NCBI RefSeq assembly: GCF_015689175.1
Contig: NZ_CP065047.1
Span: forward strand, 1,798,001 to 1,862,000
Origin: Mycobacterium kubicae
GTDB lineage: Bacteria > Actinomycetota > Actinomycetes > Mycobacteriales > Mycobacteriaceae
Direction: 5' to 3'
Length of the DNA: 64,000 nt
In this document: piece after piece, positions 19,044 to 28,404 of the stretch
Numbering within the stretch: the stretch's first letter is position 1
How the letters are laid out: the number at the start of each line of letters is the position of its first letter
Notes under the pieces: generated by a model
Told to the model about the DNA's origin: nothing
Databases searched by the model: none
What the model saw: only the letters and a program-made list of their open reading frames with translations
Program-made: the position numbers and the translations under genes

Positions 19044-19640
19044 ATGACCCAGACCGCCGATCGGTCCGCGGACGCATCACCGTGGTCACCGCGCGAAGCA
19101 GAGTTGCTCGCGGTGACGTTGCAGCTGTTGCAGGAACACGGTTACGACCGGCTGACCGTCGACGCGGTGGCGAACACCGCCCGGGCCAGCAAGGCCACGG
19201 TGTACCGCCGCTGGCCCTCGAAAGCGGAACTGGTGTTGGCCGCGTTCATCGAGAGCATTCGTCCCATCGCGGTCCCGCCGGGCACCGGCACCCTGCGCGG
19301 TGATCTGCTCACCCTCGGTGAGGCGATCTGTGAGCAGGGCCGGCAGCAGGCCAGCACCATTCGGGCGGTGCTCGTCGAGGTGTCTCGCCACCCGGCGCTC
19401 AACGACGCCTTGCAGCACCAGTTCCTGGACCAGCGCAAAGCGTTGCTCCAGGACGTGCTGCGTCAAGCCGTCGACCGGGGAGAGATCGCCGAAGCGGCAA
19501 TCAACGACGAACTCTGGGACCTGCTGCCCAACTACCTCATCTTCCGGTGCATCGTGCCAGGGCAGGAGCCCAACCGCGAAACGGTGCAGGGGCTGGTCGA
19601 CGACTTCATCATTCCCGGTCTGACCCGGCCCACGAGATAG
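19044..19640 (+). CDS. TetR-family regulator next to mmpS-mmpL
   Basis: A 198-residue TetR protein. The N-terminal HTH covers about residues 15-60 (LQEHGYDRLTVDAVANTARASKATVYRRWPSKAEL) and is followed by a helical ligand-binding domain. The ATG at 19044 is preferred over an upstream GTG at 19032. The mmpS-mmpL operon lies 165 bp downstream in the same direction. A strong nested palindrome overlaps its predicted promoter, so this protein most likely represses the exporter. M. tuberculosis mmpS5-mmpL5 uses a MarR-type regulator instead. The effector is unknown. Confidence 0.88.
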   Translation: MTQTADRSADASPWSPREAELLAVTLQLLQEHGYDRLTVDAVANTARASKATVYRRWPSKAELVLAAFIESIRPIAVPPGTGTLRGDLLTLGEAICEQGRQQASTIRAVLVEVSRHPALNDALQHQFLDQRKALLQDVLRQAVDRGEIAEAAINDELWDLLPNYLIFRCIVPGQEPNRETVQGLVDDFIIPGLTRPTR

Positions 19641-19676
19641 GCGTTCCCGCCGCAAGAAAGTGCACGCCCGCGTCTC

Positions 19677-19705
19677 TTGTGTAGTACGGTCCAGTACCGT
19701 ACTGT
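19677..19705 (+). promoter_or_regulatory. Predicted mmpS promoter (TTGTGT-N17-TACTGT)
   Basis: A -35 TTGTGT at 19677-19682 and a -10 TACTGT at 19700-19705 (TANNNT type) are separated by 17 bp. This would place the transcript start near 19712 and leave about 94 nt of 5' leader before the mmpS ATG. Confidence 0.55.
19683..19703. promoter_or_regulatory. TetR-type operator on the mmpS promoter
   Basis: A perfect 8-bp inverted repeat AGTACGGT-N5-ACCGTACT. It overlaps a second perfect palindrome CAGTAC-C-GTACTG at 19692-19704. Together they fill the -35/-10 spacer and run into the -10, the classic place for repression. The upstream TetR gene is the obvious candidate binder. Confidence 0.65.
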
Positions 19706-19805
19706 CATAGCCATCGATCGGCCCGGGGCGGCATGTCAGCACCGCCGCAACGGGCCCTGCCGCATCAGCCGACCATCGAAAGGGCAACGGGTGCAGAGGA
19801 ATTCA

Positions 19806-20237
19806 ATGCCCACCCTGGTGAAAAGGGGATGGATGGTGTTCGTTGCGGTGGTCGTCGTGGCGGGGGCGGGATTCGCGATCTACCGCCTGCACGGAATCTT
19901 CGGCTCGCAGAGCGACACGGCCGCCGCCGCGGGCTTGTCCGACGAAATCGTTCCGTTCAACCCGAAAAATGTTGTTCTCGAGGTCTTCGGCACACCGGGT
20001 GCGGTGGCAACCATCAACTACCTTGATGTCAACGCTCAGCCGCAGCAGGTTCGCAACGCGCCGCTGCCCTGGTCGTTCACCATCACCACCACCGAGCCCG
20101 CCGTCGTCGGCAACGTTGTGGCACAAGGCGATGGCGGCAGCATCGGCTGCCGTATCACCGTCAACGGCAAAGTGAAGGACGAACGCACCATCAACACACC
20201 GGCCGCCTACACCTTCTGTTTGGACAAATCCGGATGA
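19806..20237 (+). CDS. mmpS: MmpS4/5-type membrane accessory protein
   Basis: A 143-residue protein with one N-terminal membrane helix ([22 protein letters not shown]) and a periplasmic beta-sandwich domain containing [36 protein letters not shown] and the cysteines IGCRI...YTFCLD. This is the MmpS family pattern. It partners the RND exporter encoded next, with an ATGA overlap, and is thought to couple transport to the periplasm. The ATG at 19806 has AGAGGA upstream. The frame is open further upstream into the promoter, which is not coding. Which MmpS number it corresponds to is uncertain. Confidence 0.88.
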   Translation: MPTLVKRGWMVFVAVVVVAGAGFAIYRLHGIFGSQSDTAAAAGLSDEIVPFNPKNVVLEVFGTPGAVATINYLDVNAQPQQVRNAPLPWSFTITTTEPAVVGNVVAQGDGGSIGCRITVNGKVKDERTINTPAAYTFCLDKSG

Positions 20238-23131
20238 GCGACTCCCCACCGGCGCGGCCCCGCATCGCGCACACCATCCGCCGGCTCGCCGTACCGATCC
20301 TGCTGTTCTGGGTGGCGTTGGCGGCCATCACGAATATCGCTGTGCCGCAACTGGAAAAGGTCGGCGAGACACACAACGTCGCGCTGAACTCACCCGATGC
20401 GCCCTCGCTCAAGGCGATCAAACGGATCGGTCAGGTGTTCCACGAATTCGACACCGACAGTTCGGCGATGGTCGTGTTGGAAGGCGACGCGCCGCTGGGC
20501 GCCGACGCCCACCGGTTCTACGACACGCTGATTCACCGGCTGGACCAGGACCGCAAACACGTTGAGCACGTGCAGGATTTCTGGGGTGACACGCTGACGG
20601 CGGCGGGCTCGCAAAGCTCCGACGGCAAGGCCGCATACGTGCAGGTGTACCTGGCGGGCAACCAGGGCTCGGCGTTGGCCAACGAGTCGGTGGGTGCGGT
20701 GCGCGACATCGTCGACCACATCCGACCGCCCGCGGGTGTCAAGGCTTACGTCACCGGCGCAGCACCCCTGATCGCCGACCAGTTCGACGTCGGCAGCAAG
20801 GGCACCGCGAAGGTCACCACGATCACCGTCGGGGTGATCGCGGTGATGCTGCTGTTCGTCTACCGATCGTTGTTCACCATGCTGCTGGTGCTGGTCACGG
20901 TCCTCATCGAAATGGCCGCCGCGCGAGGCATCGTCGCGTTCTTGGGCAACGCCGGGGTCATCGGGCTGTCGACCTACGCGACCAATCTGCTGACGTTGCT
21001 GGTCATCGCCGCCGGAACCGACTATGCGATATTCCTCGTCGGCCGTTACCAGGAGGCGCGGGGCGTCGGTGAGGACCGGGAAACGGCCTATCACACCATG
21101 TTTCGCGGAACCGCGCACATTGTGCTGGGTTCGGGGCTCACGGTGGCGGGCGCCGTGGCCTGTCTGAGTTTCACCCGGCTGCCCTATTTCCAGAGCCTGG
21201 GTGTGCCGGCCGCGCTGGGCATCCTGATCGCGCTGGCCGCCGCGCTGACCTTGGCGCCGGCGGTGGTGACGTTGGGCGCGCTGGTCGGTGTGTTCGAACC
21301 CAAGCGCCAGATGAGAACTCGCGGCTGGCGCCGGATCGGCACCGCCATCGTCCGCTGGCCGGGCCCGGTCCTGGTGGCGGCCTGCGCGCTGGCCCTCATC
21401 GGTCTGATTGCCCTGCCGGGATACAAGACGAGCTACGACACCCGGCCTTACATGCCGAACAGCGCCGCGGCCAACATCGGGTACGCCGCGGCCGAGCGGC
21501 ATTTTTCCCGGGCCCGGCTGGAACCCGAATTGCTGATGGTCGAAACCGATCACGACTTACGCAACCCCGCCGACATGCTGCTTTTGGATCGGGTGGCCAA
21601 GGCGGTGTTTCACATCCCCGGCATCGCCCAGGTGCAGTCGATCACCCGGCCGTTGGGCACCCCGCTCATCCATACGTCGCTGGCGTTTCAGATCAGCACG
21701 CAAAGCGCCACGCAACAGGAGAATCTGACCTACCAGCGGGACCGGGCGAACGACCTGCTCCGACAGGCCGGTGAGCTGTCGAAAACGATCGACGTTCTTC
21801 AGCAGCAGTACACCCTGCAGCAGGAACTCGCGGCCACCACACACAGCGAGGCGCAGAACTTCCGCGACACCATCGCCACCATCAACGAGCTGCGCGACAA
21901 GATCGCCAACTTCGACGACTTCTTCCGCCCCATCCGCAGCTACTTCTATTGGGAGAAGCACTGTTACGACATTCCGGTCTGCTACGCGCTGCGGTCGATT
22001 TTCGACGCGCTCGACGGCATCGATCAGCTCAGCGCGAAATTCGAGGACCTGACCGCCACGTTGGACAGGCTCGACGCGCTGCAGCCCAAACTGGTGGCGC
22101 TGATTCCCCCGCAGATCGCCAGCCAGGAGACCAACCGCAACCTGACGATGGCGAATTACGCCACCATGTCCGGCATCTATTCGCAAACGGCCGCCGCGAT
22201 CGAGAACGCCACCGCGCTCGGGCGGGCTTTCGACATCGCCAAGAACGACGACACCTTCTACCTGCCGCCCGAAGTGTTCGACAACCCCGACTTCAAGCGC
22301 GGCCTCAAGCTGTTCCTGTCACCCGACGGCAAGGCCGCCCGGATGATCATCACCCATGAAGGCGATCCCGCTACGCCGCAAGGCATTTCACACATCGAGC
22401 CGATCGTCAAGGCCGCGCATGAGGCGGTCAAAGGCACCCCGATGTCCGATGCCCAGTTCTATCTGGGTGGCACCGCGGCAACGTACAAAGACATCCAGGA
22501 CGGCGCGAAGTACGACCTGATGATCGCCGGGATCGCGGCACTGAGCCTGATCCTGCTGATCATGATGATCTTGACCCGCAGCCTGGTTGCCGCCCTGGTC
22601 ATCGTGGGCACGGTGGCCCTGTCGTTGGGCGCCTCGTTCGGGCTGTCGGTGCTGGTTTGGCAGTACATTCTGGGCATTCAGCTGTACTGGGTGGTGCTGG
22701 CGTTGGCCGTGATCCTGTTGTTGGCGGTCGGGTCCGATTACAACCTGTTGTTGATCTCGCGGTTCCGAGAAGAAACCGGCGCCGGACTGAAGACGGGCAT
22801 CATCCGCGCGATGGCCGGCTCCGGTTCGGTCGTCACGTCGGCCGGGCTGGTCTTCGCCGTCACCATGTGCGCGTTCGTGTTCAGCGGATTCCAGGTCCTC
22901 GGCCAGATCGGCACCACCATCGGGCTGGGGCTGTTGTTCGACACCCTGATCGTGCGGTCGTTCCTGACGCCGTCGATCGCCACGCTGCTGGGGCGCTGGT
23001 TCTGGTGGCCGCAACGAGTCCGTCCGCGCCCGGCCAGCACCATGCTCCGCCCGTACGGGCCGCGACCGGCGGTGCGCCAGTTGCTGCTGTGGGAAGACGA
23101 CGACGCGGTGGTGAGTCCCGGATCGCGCTAG
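20234..23131 (+). CDS. mmpL: MmpL4/5-type RND lipid/siderophore exporter
   Basis: A 965-residue RND transporter, the size of MmpL4 and MmpL5. It has two repeats of membrane helices with large periplasmic loops. The proton-relay Asp-Tyr pairs are Asp263-Tyr264 ([14 protein letters not shown]) and Asp835-Tyr836 ([12 protein letters not shown]). The second periplasmic loop carries the long coiled-coil insertion (about residues 495-680) seen in MmpL4/5, including [24 protein letters not shown]. Family members with an MmpS partner export mycobactin-type siderophores and also pump drugs. That function is inferred here. The last 4 bp overlap the convergent ACT gene. Confidence 0.9.
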   Translation: MSDSPPARPRIAHTIRRLAVPILLFWVALAAITNIAVPQLEKVGETHNVALNSPDAPSLKAIKRIGQVFHEFDTDSSAMVVLEGDAPLGADAHRFYDTLIHRLDQDRKHVEHVQDFWGDTLTAAGSQSSDGKAAYVQVYLAGNQGSALANESVGAVRDIVDHIRPPAGVKAYVTGAAPLIADQFDVGSKGTAKVTTITVGVIAVMLLFVYRSLFTMLLVLVTVLIEMAAARGIVAFLGNAGVIGLSTYATNLLTLLVIAAGTDYAIFLVGRYQEARGVGEDRETAYHTMFRGTAHIVLGSGLTVAGAVACLSFTRLPYFQSLGVPAALGILIALAAALTLAPAVVTLGALVGVFEPKRQMRTRGWRRIGTAIVRWPGPVLVAACALALIGLIALPGYKTSYDTRPYMPNSAAANIGYAAAERHFSRARLEPELLMVETDHDLRNPADMLLLDRVAKAVFHIPGIAQVQSITRPLGTPLIHTSLAFQISTQSATQQENLTYQRDRANDLLRQAGELSKTIDVLQQQYTLQQELAATTHSEAQNFRDTIATINELRDKIANFDDFFRPIRSYFYWEKHCYDIPVCYALRSIFDALDGIDQLSAKFEDLTATLDRLDALQPKLVALIPPQIASQETNRNLTMANYATMSGIYSQTAAAIENATALGRAFDIAKNDDTFYLPPEVFDNPDFKRGLKLFLSPDGKAARMIITHEGDPATPQGISHIEPIVKAAHEAVKGTPMSDAQFYLGGTAATYKDIQDGAKYDLMIAGIAALSLILLIMMILTRSLVAALVIVGTVALSLGASFGLSVLVWQYILGIQLYWVVLALAVILLLAVGSDYNLLLISRFREETGAGLKTGIIRAMAGSGSVVTSAGLVFAVTMCAFVFSGFQVLGQIGTTIGLGLLFDTLIVRSFLTPSIATLLGRWFWWPQRVRPRPASTMLRPYGPRPAVRQLLLWEDDDAVVSPGSR

Positions 23132-23811
23132 CGCAACATCGTCGCCACAATGCCCGCCAAGTAGCCCAACCGAGCCACCTCCGAGGGGCGGAATTGCGGG
23201 CCGGGCCGGCCCAGCACCACCGCGGTATGCGGGTCGCGCAGCGGCGCCGCCACCATGGTGGTGTCCATATCGCGCCAGGCCTTCGGCACCCACTCGGCAC
23301 CACCGTCCAACGTGGCGGCGCGCTCGATCGGCAGCCAGGGCGCGGAATCCGCCCGGGTTTCCGGCGCCCCCGCGCTGACGGCCAGACGCACCAGCTTCCC
23401 GTCGTCGCTGCGCACGATCGTGCACCAACTGACCCGCAGCACCTTGGGTGCTTCGTCGGCCAACACTTGCAGTTTGGACTGGTTGTCCGGGGCGGCGGCG
23501 ACATGGTCGAGCAGTTCGAGTTCGCGGTGCGCTTCCAGCAGTCCGGTATGCGGTCGCACGCTGTCCACCCGCACGCCGGTCAGCGACTCGGCGGCGGTGA
23601 TCAGCGTGTCGGGCATGGCGCCCGGCGGGAGTTCGATGACCAGGTCGTCGATGGCGTGCCCGCCGCTGCGCTCGACCACGTCCAGCGACAGAATGTCGGC
23701 GCCGACCGAGCCCAGCGCGACCGCCAGTGACCCCAAACTGCCTGGTCGGTCGACCAGTTCGATCCGCAACAGATACGACGGCACGGCCAACACTGTTACA
23801 CAGGGATGCAT
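23128..23811 (-). CDS. ACT-domain protein (Rv3013-like)
   Basis: About 227 residues. An ACT domain opens at [36 protein letters not shown], with the ligand-site Gly cluster RPGSLG. A GAF-like or featureless C-terminal domain follows and ends [20 protein letters not shown] domains bind amino acids, so it may be an amino-acid sensor, but no enzymatic domain is attached. The ATG at 23811 is one choice. In-frame GTG codons at residues 7 and 10 would fit the family N-terminus better, so the start is uncertain. It is divergent from moxR and overlaps the mmpL end by 4 bp. In M. tuberculosis it neighbours ligA and gatC. Confidence 0.8.
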   Translation of the reverse strand: MHPCVTVLAVPSYLLRIELVDRPGSLGSLAVALGSVGADILSLDVVERSGGHAIDDLVIELPPGAMPDTLITAAESLTGVRVDSVRPHTGLLEAHRELELLDHVAAAPDNQSKLQVLADEAPKVLRVSWCTIVRSDDGKLVRLAVSAGAPETRADSAPWLPIERAATLDGGAEWVPKAWRDMDTTMVAAPLRDPHTAVVLGRPGPQFRPSEVARLGYLAGIVATMLR

Positions 23812-23926
23812 GCGCTGCACTTTCACCGGGTACGCCCTAGGCCGAACGCGGCGCCACAGTATCCGCGACAGAAACAATTGGGGGGTTCGCAATGACTGAG
23901 TGGCCGACGATTCGGTACCCGAGAGA

Positions 23927-24928
23927 ATGACTACTACCCGCATCCAGCCCGACCAGCAGGCGATGGAGCACGCATACCGCGTGGTCAACGCCATCTCTGC
24001 GGCCTTCGCGCGCAAGGTCGTCGGACAGGACTATCTCCGCGAGTCGCTGCTGCTGGCAATGCTCACCGGGGGGAACATCCTGCTCGAAGGGGTGCCGGGT
24101 CTGGCCAAGACCACCGCCGCCCGGGTGGTCGCAGACGCCATCTCCGGGGGCTTCCAGCGCATCCAGTGCACGCCTGATCTGCTCCCCAGCGACATCATCG
24201 GCACCCAGATCTTCGACTCCTCGACCAACACCTTCACCACCCAACTGGGTCCGGTGCACGCCAACATCGTGCTGCTCGACGAGATCAACCGGTCCAGCGC
24301 CAAGACGCAAAGCGCGATGCTCGAAGCGATGGAGGAACGCCAGACCACGATCGCCGGACAGGTCTATCGCATCCCGGAACCGTTCCTGGTGATCGCTACG
24401 CAGAATCCGGTCGACCAGGAAGGGACCTATCCCTTGTCTGAGGCGCAGACCGACAGGTTCATGCTCAAGGAGGTGCTGCGTTACCCCCGGCCCGAGGACG
24501 AGGTCGAAGTGATCGCCCGCATCGACGCCGGGGTGTACGACCGGGACGCCCCGCCACACCCCGTGGTGAGCCTCGACGAAATCGTGCGTCTGCAGAACAC
24601 CGTGCGCAACGTGCACCTGGACCCGACGTTGATCCGCTACGTCAGTGATCTGGTGCACGTCACGCGTAACGCGGAGCAGTTTCTGCCCTCCGAGTTGGCC
24701 CGGCTGGTGGAGTACGGCGCCAGCCCACGAGCCACCATCGCTTTCTGCCAGGCGGCCCGAGCGCTGGCGGTGCTGTCGGGGCGAAACCACGTGATACCCG
24801 ACGACATCCGCAAGCTCGCGCATCGCGTCCTGCGGCACCGGCTGATCCTGGGCTTCGAGGCGGCCACCGTCAACGTCACCCCCGAAATGGTGATCGACGC
24901 TGTGCTGCAAGCGGTTCGAGTTCCCTGA
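23927..24928 (+). CDS. MoxR-family AAA+ ATPase
   Basis: A 333-residue MoxR ATPase. The Walker A is GVPGLAKTT with Lys61, Walker B is IVLLDEINR, sensor 1 is VIATQNPVDQEGTYPLSEAQTDRF, and there is an AAA lid with SPRATIAFCQAARALAVLSGR. MoxR proteins act as chaperones that insert or activate VWA-domain partners, and DUF58 and VWA genes follow here in one tight operon. The frame is open from 23900, but the ATG at 23927 gives the standard N-terminus. It is the first gene of six in an island that sits between the ACT gene and gatC. Confidence 0.93.
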   Translation: MTTTRIQPDQQAMEHAYRVVNAISAAFARKVVGQDYLRESLLLAMLTGGNILLEGVPGLAKTTAARVVADAISGGFQRIQCTPDLLPSDIIGTQIFDSSTNTFTTQLGPVHANIVLLDEINRSSAKTQSAMLEAMEERQTTIAGQVYRIPEPFLVIATQNPVDQEGTYPLSEAQTDRFMLKEVLRYPRPEDEVEVIARIDAGVYDRDAPPHPVVSLDEIVRLQNTVRNVHLDPTLIRYVSDLVHVTRNAEQFLPSELARLVEYGASPRATIAFCQAARALAVLSGRNHVIPDDIRKLAHRVLRHRLILGFEAATVNVTPEMVIDAVLQAVRVP

Positions 24929-24931
24929 ATC

Positions 24932-25804
24932 ATGGGTCGACACCTCAACCACGCCAAGTCCCATTTCGGAACCGACACCCGCCGGTTGCTCGAGGGTGGC
25001 CGCTACGCCTTGGTGCACACCAGAAGCCTGGAGCTCAACGATCTACGGCCGTATGTCCCGGGTGACGACGTCCGCGACATCGACTGGAAGGCCTCGGCGC
25101 GGTCCGGATCGGTCCTCATCAAGCGCTTCGTGTCCGAGAAGCACCACAAAATCCTGCTGGTGGCAGACTCGGGCCGCAACATGTCGGCACTGGCCGCCAG
25201 CGGCGAAGTCAAGCGTGACGTGGCCACCAACGTGATGGGCGCCATCGGGCTCATCGCCATGGGCCGAAGTGACGAAGTGGGCATGGTGTGCGGCGATTCC
25301 CGAGGCTCAGTCACGATCCGCAGCCGGCGCAGCGAGACGCACATCGAAAGCCTGCTGGATCGCTTCTACACCAACGCTTCTCGGGATGCGGCCACCAGCG
25401 ACATCGTCGGACAGCTCGACTTCGTCTCCCGGTCCCACCGCCACCGCCTGTTGCTGGTCGTGGTGTCCGACGAGCCCGACGTCACCCCCGCTTTGGGCGA
25501 CGTGCTCAAGCGGCTGAGCGGACGACACGAATTGATCTGGCTGATGATCGTCGACATGCCGGCGATCGGGGCGGGAGAGGGCGATCTGGGCGGCTTCGAC
25601 GTAGCGACCGGACGTTTCGTGCTCGGCGGCTCGGCGCTGGGTCCGCGCGTGATCGCCGCCTACCAGGCGGCCGAGGAGCGCCGGTGCGAGCAACTCGACG
25701 CCTTCTTGACCGCACACCGGGTGCGCTTCGCGCGGATCACCGGAAGCGACGAAATCCGGCCCCGGATAGTCGAATTGAGCGAAGCGTACCGCAATGCCGG
25801 CTGA
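24932..25804 (+). CDS. DUF58 protein of the MoxR cluster
   Basis: A 290-residue protein with the DUF58 signature SLELNDLRPYVPGDDVRDIDWKASAR at about 28-55 and a following VWA-like strand ILLVADSGRNMS. In that strand the MIDAS motif is DSGRN rather than DxSxS, so metal binding is doubtful. DUF58 proteins are the usual direct partner of MoxR ATPases. No membrane segment is seen. It starts 3 bp after the moxR stop and overlaps the next gene by 11 bp. Confidence 0.9.
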   Translation: MGRHLNHAKSHFGTDTRRLLEGGRYALVHTRSLELNDLRPYVPGDDVRDIDWKASARSGSVLIKRFVSEKHHKILLVADSGRNMSALAASGEVKRDVATNVMGAIGLIAMGRSDEVGMVCGDSRGSVTIRSRRSETHIESLLDRFYTNASRDAATSDIVGQLDFVSRSHRHRLLLVVVSDEPDVTPALGDVLKRLSGRHELIWLMIVDMPAIGAGEGDLGGFDVATGRFVLGGSALGPRVIAAYQAAEERRCEQLDAFLTAHRVRFARITGSDEIRPRIVELSEAYRNAG

Positions 25805-26270
25805 CGATCTGCTGCACTTCATCGGCGCTCCGGTGCCGTTCTCGTCCTGGTGGCTGGTCCTGGGCATCGTCCTGCTGCTCATCGTCATCGGTTGGTACGC
25901 AACAGTATTCGTGTGGACGATGCCGCCGTCGAGACTGCGCAGCATGCCCGTCGTCAAGGGCATCCATGCGCGGGTGAACCGGTTCAGATTCGCCCGCGCC
26001 ATCCGCAGGATTGAAGCGCAATACCGCGACGGCACCCTGACACCGGCCCAGGCCAGCGCGCGCATCAGCCGCACCCTGCGCAGCTTCCTGGCTGTGGCGA
26101 CCGGGATCAGGGCTCAATACCTGCACGTCGAGCAACTCGCCGCCGGCCGACTCGCCCCGGTAGCACCCTTGATCGACGGGCTGAACGACGCTCAGTTCAA
26201 CCCGGAAGCGCACGTCGACGTCATCGCTCTGGGACGCTCGGCCGAGGAGCTGATTTCCTCGTGGAACTGA
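25794..26270 (+). CDS. DUF4381-like small membrane protein of the MoxR cluster
   Basis: A 158-residue protein. The first 12 residues (ADDLLHFIGAPVPFSSWW) are followed by a single membrane helix (LVLGIVLLLIVIGWYATVFVW, about 20-40) and a basic cytosolic helical part. The layout, with an amphipathic lead then WW and a helix in third position after MoxR and DUF58, matches DUF4381 proteins of Bat-type operons. Sequence similarity is short, so the family call is an inference. It overlaps both neighbours by 10-11 bp. Confidence 0.6.
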   Translation: MPADDLLHFIGAPVPFSSWWLVLGIVLLLIVIGWYATVFVWTMPPSRLRSMPVVKGIHARVNRFRFARAIRRIEAQYRDGTLTPAQASARISRTLRSFLAVATGIRAQYLHVEQLAAGRLAPVAPLIDGLNDAQFNPEAHVDVIALGRSAEELISSWN

Positions 26271-27343
26271 AGTGGTGGCCGGTGGTCTACGTCGGGCTGC
26301 TGTGCCTGGCGGGCGTCGTCGCTGCCGCGGCGCTGGTGCCAATGGCCCGGCTGCGCCGGGTACTTCGACCGCTCGCCCACGTGAACCGACTCACCCGGCT
26401 CCCGGAATATGCGCGCGTCTACCGGCTGTACCTGCTCTCGGTGCTGGTGACCGGCGGGTTGCTCGCGGCGACGTTCCTGACCGCCTTGACGGCCAGCGCG
26501 CGCCCGACCGGGTTAGCGTCGTCGCAGCAGGCGTTCGATGCCGCCCACCCGGAAGACACCATGCTGTGTGTCGGTCAGCCCGTGAGCGATCCCAGCACGG
26601 CCGATTTCCTGCGCTATTACGCCGATTCCGCGCAGCGGTCGCAGCCGCAAGACACCCGCCGGATCGGGCTGACCTCCAGCACCTTGCGGGTCATCCCGGT
26701 GACCCGTGACCATAGCTTTGTCGCCGACCGGCTGGGGTCGTTGTCGCGGCTCGCCGGGATAAAGCAGAGCCTCGACACCAGGAAACCGGTGCCGGATGCC
26801 GATCGTGCGTTGTTGACCAGCGGGTCCGAAGAATTCTCCCGTCCGGTCAACTATGTGGACTATGCCCCGAGCGTGGCCGACGTGCTGGCGCTGTGTATGA
26901 CGGGTTTTCCCTCCTACCAGGCCGAAACCGGGCACCGGCGGCAGTTGATCTACTTCGGCCACAGCACCTTTCGCGATCCCGCTGATCGGCGTCCGTCCCT
27001 GTTCACCTCCGAAAGCCTGCAGCGGCTGGCCGTGCAGCAGGGTGTGCAGGTCAACGTCGTCGTCCGTTCAGACATCGCCGCCTCGTCCACCGAAGACACC
27101 GACGCGTTACGGGCCACCGCGCAGGCCTGCGGCGGCAGGTTCTTCCTCTACAACCCGGCGGGCACCAGCGACTCGACGCTGAGCCACCACCTCGACGAGA
27201 TCGAGGCCAATGCGCCCGGCGCACAGTTGCCCGGGGGCAAAGTCATCACCAGCCAGTCGGCGGACTCACCGGAGATCCTGCTGATCGCCAGTGTGGTGGT
27301 CGCCGCGCTGCTGTCCATCTCGCTGGCGGTGCTGCGGCGATGA
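26261..27343 (+). CDS. Membrane protein of the MoxR cluster, degenerate VWA-like (BatA position)
   Basis: A 360-residue protein with two N-terminal membrane helices (VVYVGLLCLAGVVAAAALVPMA and LYLLSVLVTGGLLAATFLTAL), a central soluble domain, and a C-terminal helix (EILLIASVVVAALLSISLAVL). This helix-helix-domain-helix plan is that of BatA/BatB proteins. However, the expected MIDAS motif is replaced by MLCVGQPVSDPSTA, with no DxSxS, so it may be a non-metal VWA relative. The GTG start at 26261 overlaps the previous gene. Function unknown beyond its place in the cluster. Confidence 0.6.
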   Translation: MELKWWPVVYVGLLCLAGVVAAAALVPMARLRRVLRPLAHVNRLTRLPEYARVYRLYLLSVLVTGGLLAATFLTALTASARPTGLASSQQAFDAAHPEDTMLCVGQPVSDPSTADFLRYYADSAQRSQPQDTRRIGLTSSTLRVIPVTRDHSFVADRLGSLSRLAGIKQSLDTRKPVPDADRALLTSGSEEFSRPVNYVDYAPSVADVLALCMTGFPSYQAETGHRRQLIYFGHSTFRDPADRRPSLFTSESLQRLAVQQGVQVNVVVRSDIAASSTEDTDALRATAQACGGRFFLYNPAGTSDSTLSHHLDEIEANAPGAQLPGGKVITSQSADSPEILLIASVVVAALLSISLAVLRR

Positions 27344-28404
27344 CCTGTTACCCGGTGCTGCCTGCGCTGTGGATCGTGATCCTCAGCGCGGTGCTGGTCT
27401 TGATCCGGATCGCGGCCTTGTACCGACTCTTGCTGCGCGCCGGCGCGGGCCGGATCGGGCCGGTGCTGTTGCGGTGGAGCGGCATGACACTGGCGGTCAT
27501 CCTGCTGGTCATCGCCGCCTGCCGCCCCGGCTTCGACAGCGATCCTGCCGGTGGGTCTCCCGATTCGGGGCCCACCGACCAGGCCGCGGCCAACCTGAAC
27601 GTGTTCTTGGTCGTCGACCGTTCGGTGAATTCCCGCGTGGAAGACTTCGGTGACGGTAAATCGCGGATGGCGGGCATGCGCGCGGACCTCGGCGCGCTGA
27701 TCGACCACTATCCGCGCGCCCGGTTCGCGCTGATCTCGTTTGCGGGCAACGCCACAATGGATTGGCCGCTGTCCGACGACGCGGCCAGCCTGCAATCGGT
27801 CGTCAAAGGGCTCTCGCCCTACACCGCGGCGGGCCCCGACGCGCTTTACCGGGCCAACGCCGTCGCTGCCCGAGATGTGTTGCGCACCAAGGTCGAGCAG
27901 GCCGGCAAGATTTTCCCGGGCTCGCAAACCTTCGTTTTCTACCTTGGTGCCGGCGCCCCGGGCTCGCGCACGCCCGCGACGTCCATTGAGTTGGGACGGG
28001 CCAAGATCGCCGGCGGTGCGGTACTGGGCTACGGAACCTCAGCGGGTGGGCCGATCCCGCAAGGCTATGCCAGCGGCCGGAAGGTGTATCAGAGCGATCC
28101 GGACGGGGGCGGGCCGTTGATGTCGGCGATCGACGAAAGCCGCCTGCAAAGCATTGCCGCCCAACTCGACGTTCCCTATGTCCACCGGGACAGCGGACAG
28201 CCGCTCGGCGGGATTGCCTCCCCGCCGAAACCCAGCGCCGACGTGCAGAGCGACAGCGACCGCCAGCTGGCGCAGTTGCTCGGGCGCCTCGAGCTCTACT
28301 GGGTTTTCACCATGCTGGCCGCGGCGCTGGTGTTGGCCGAGGTCGCGTTGACGGTGCGAGACTATCGGCGCAATCGCATGTCCACGCGGGATGTCGGCCG
28401 ATGA
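27340..28404 (+). CDS. VWA-domain membrane protein of the MoxR cluster (BatB-like)
   Basis: A 354-residue protein. Two N-terminal helices (about 8-28 and 46-61) come before a VWA domain starting at NLNVFLVVDRSVNS. The MIDAS motif reads Asp93-x-Ser95-x-Asn97, so the usual third Ser is replaced by Asn. Later VWA elements include FALISFAGNATMDWPLSDD. A C-terminal helix (about 318-340) anchors the protein, so the VWA domain lies between membrane segments. Likely the main MoxR client here. It overlaps both neighbours by 4 bp (ATGA). Confidence 0.82.
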   Translation: MTCYPVLPALWIVILSAVLVLIRIAALYRLLLRAGAGRIGPVLLRWSGMTLAVILLVIAACRPGFDSDPAGGSPDSGPTDQAAANLNVFLVVDRSVNSRVEDFGDGKSRMAGMRADLGALIDHYPRARFALISFAGNATMDWPLSDDAASLQSVVKGLSPYTAAGPDALYRANAVAARDVLRTKVEQAGKIFPGSQTFVFYLGAGAPGSRTPATSIELGRAKIAGGAVLGYGTSAGGPIPQGYASGRKVYQSDPDGGGPLMSAIDESRLQSIAAQLDVPYVHRDSGQPLGGIASPPKPSADVQSDSDRQLAQLLGRLELYWVFTMLAAALVLAEVALTVRDYRRNRMSTRDVGR

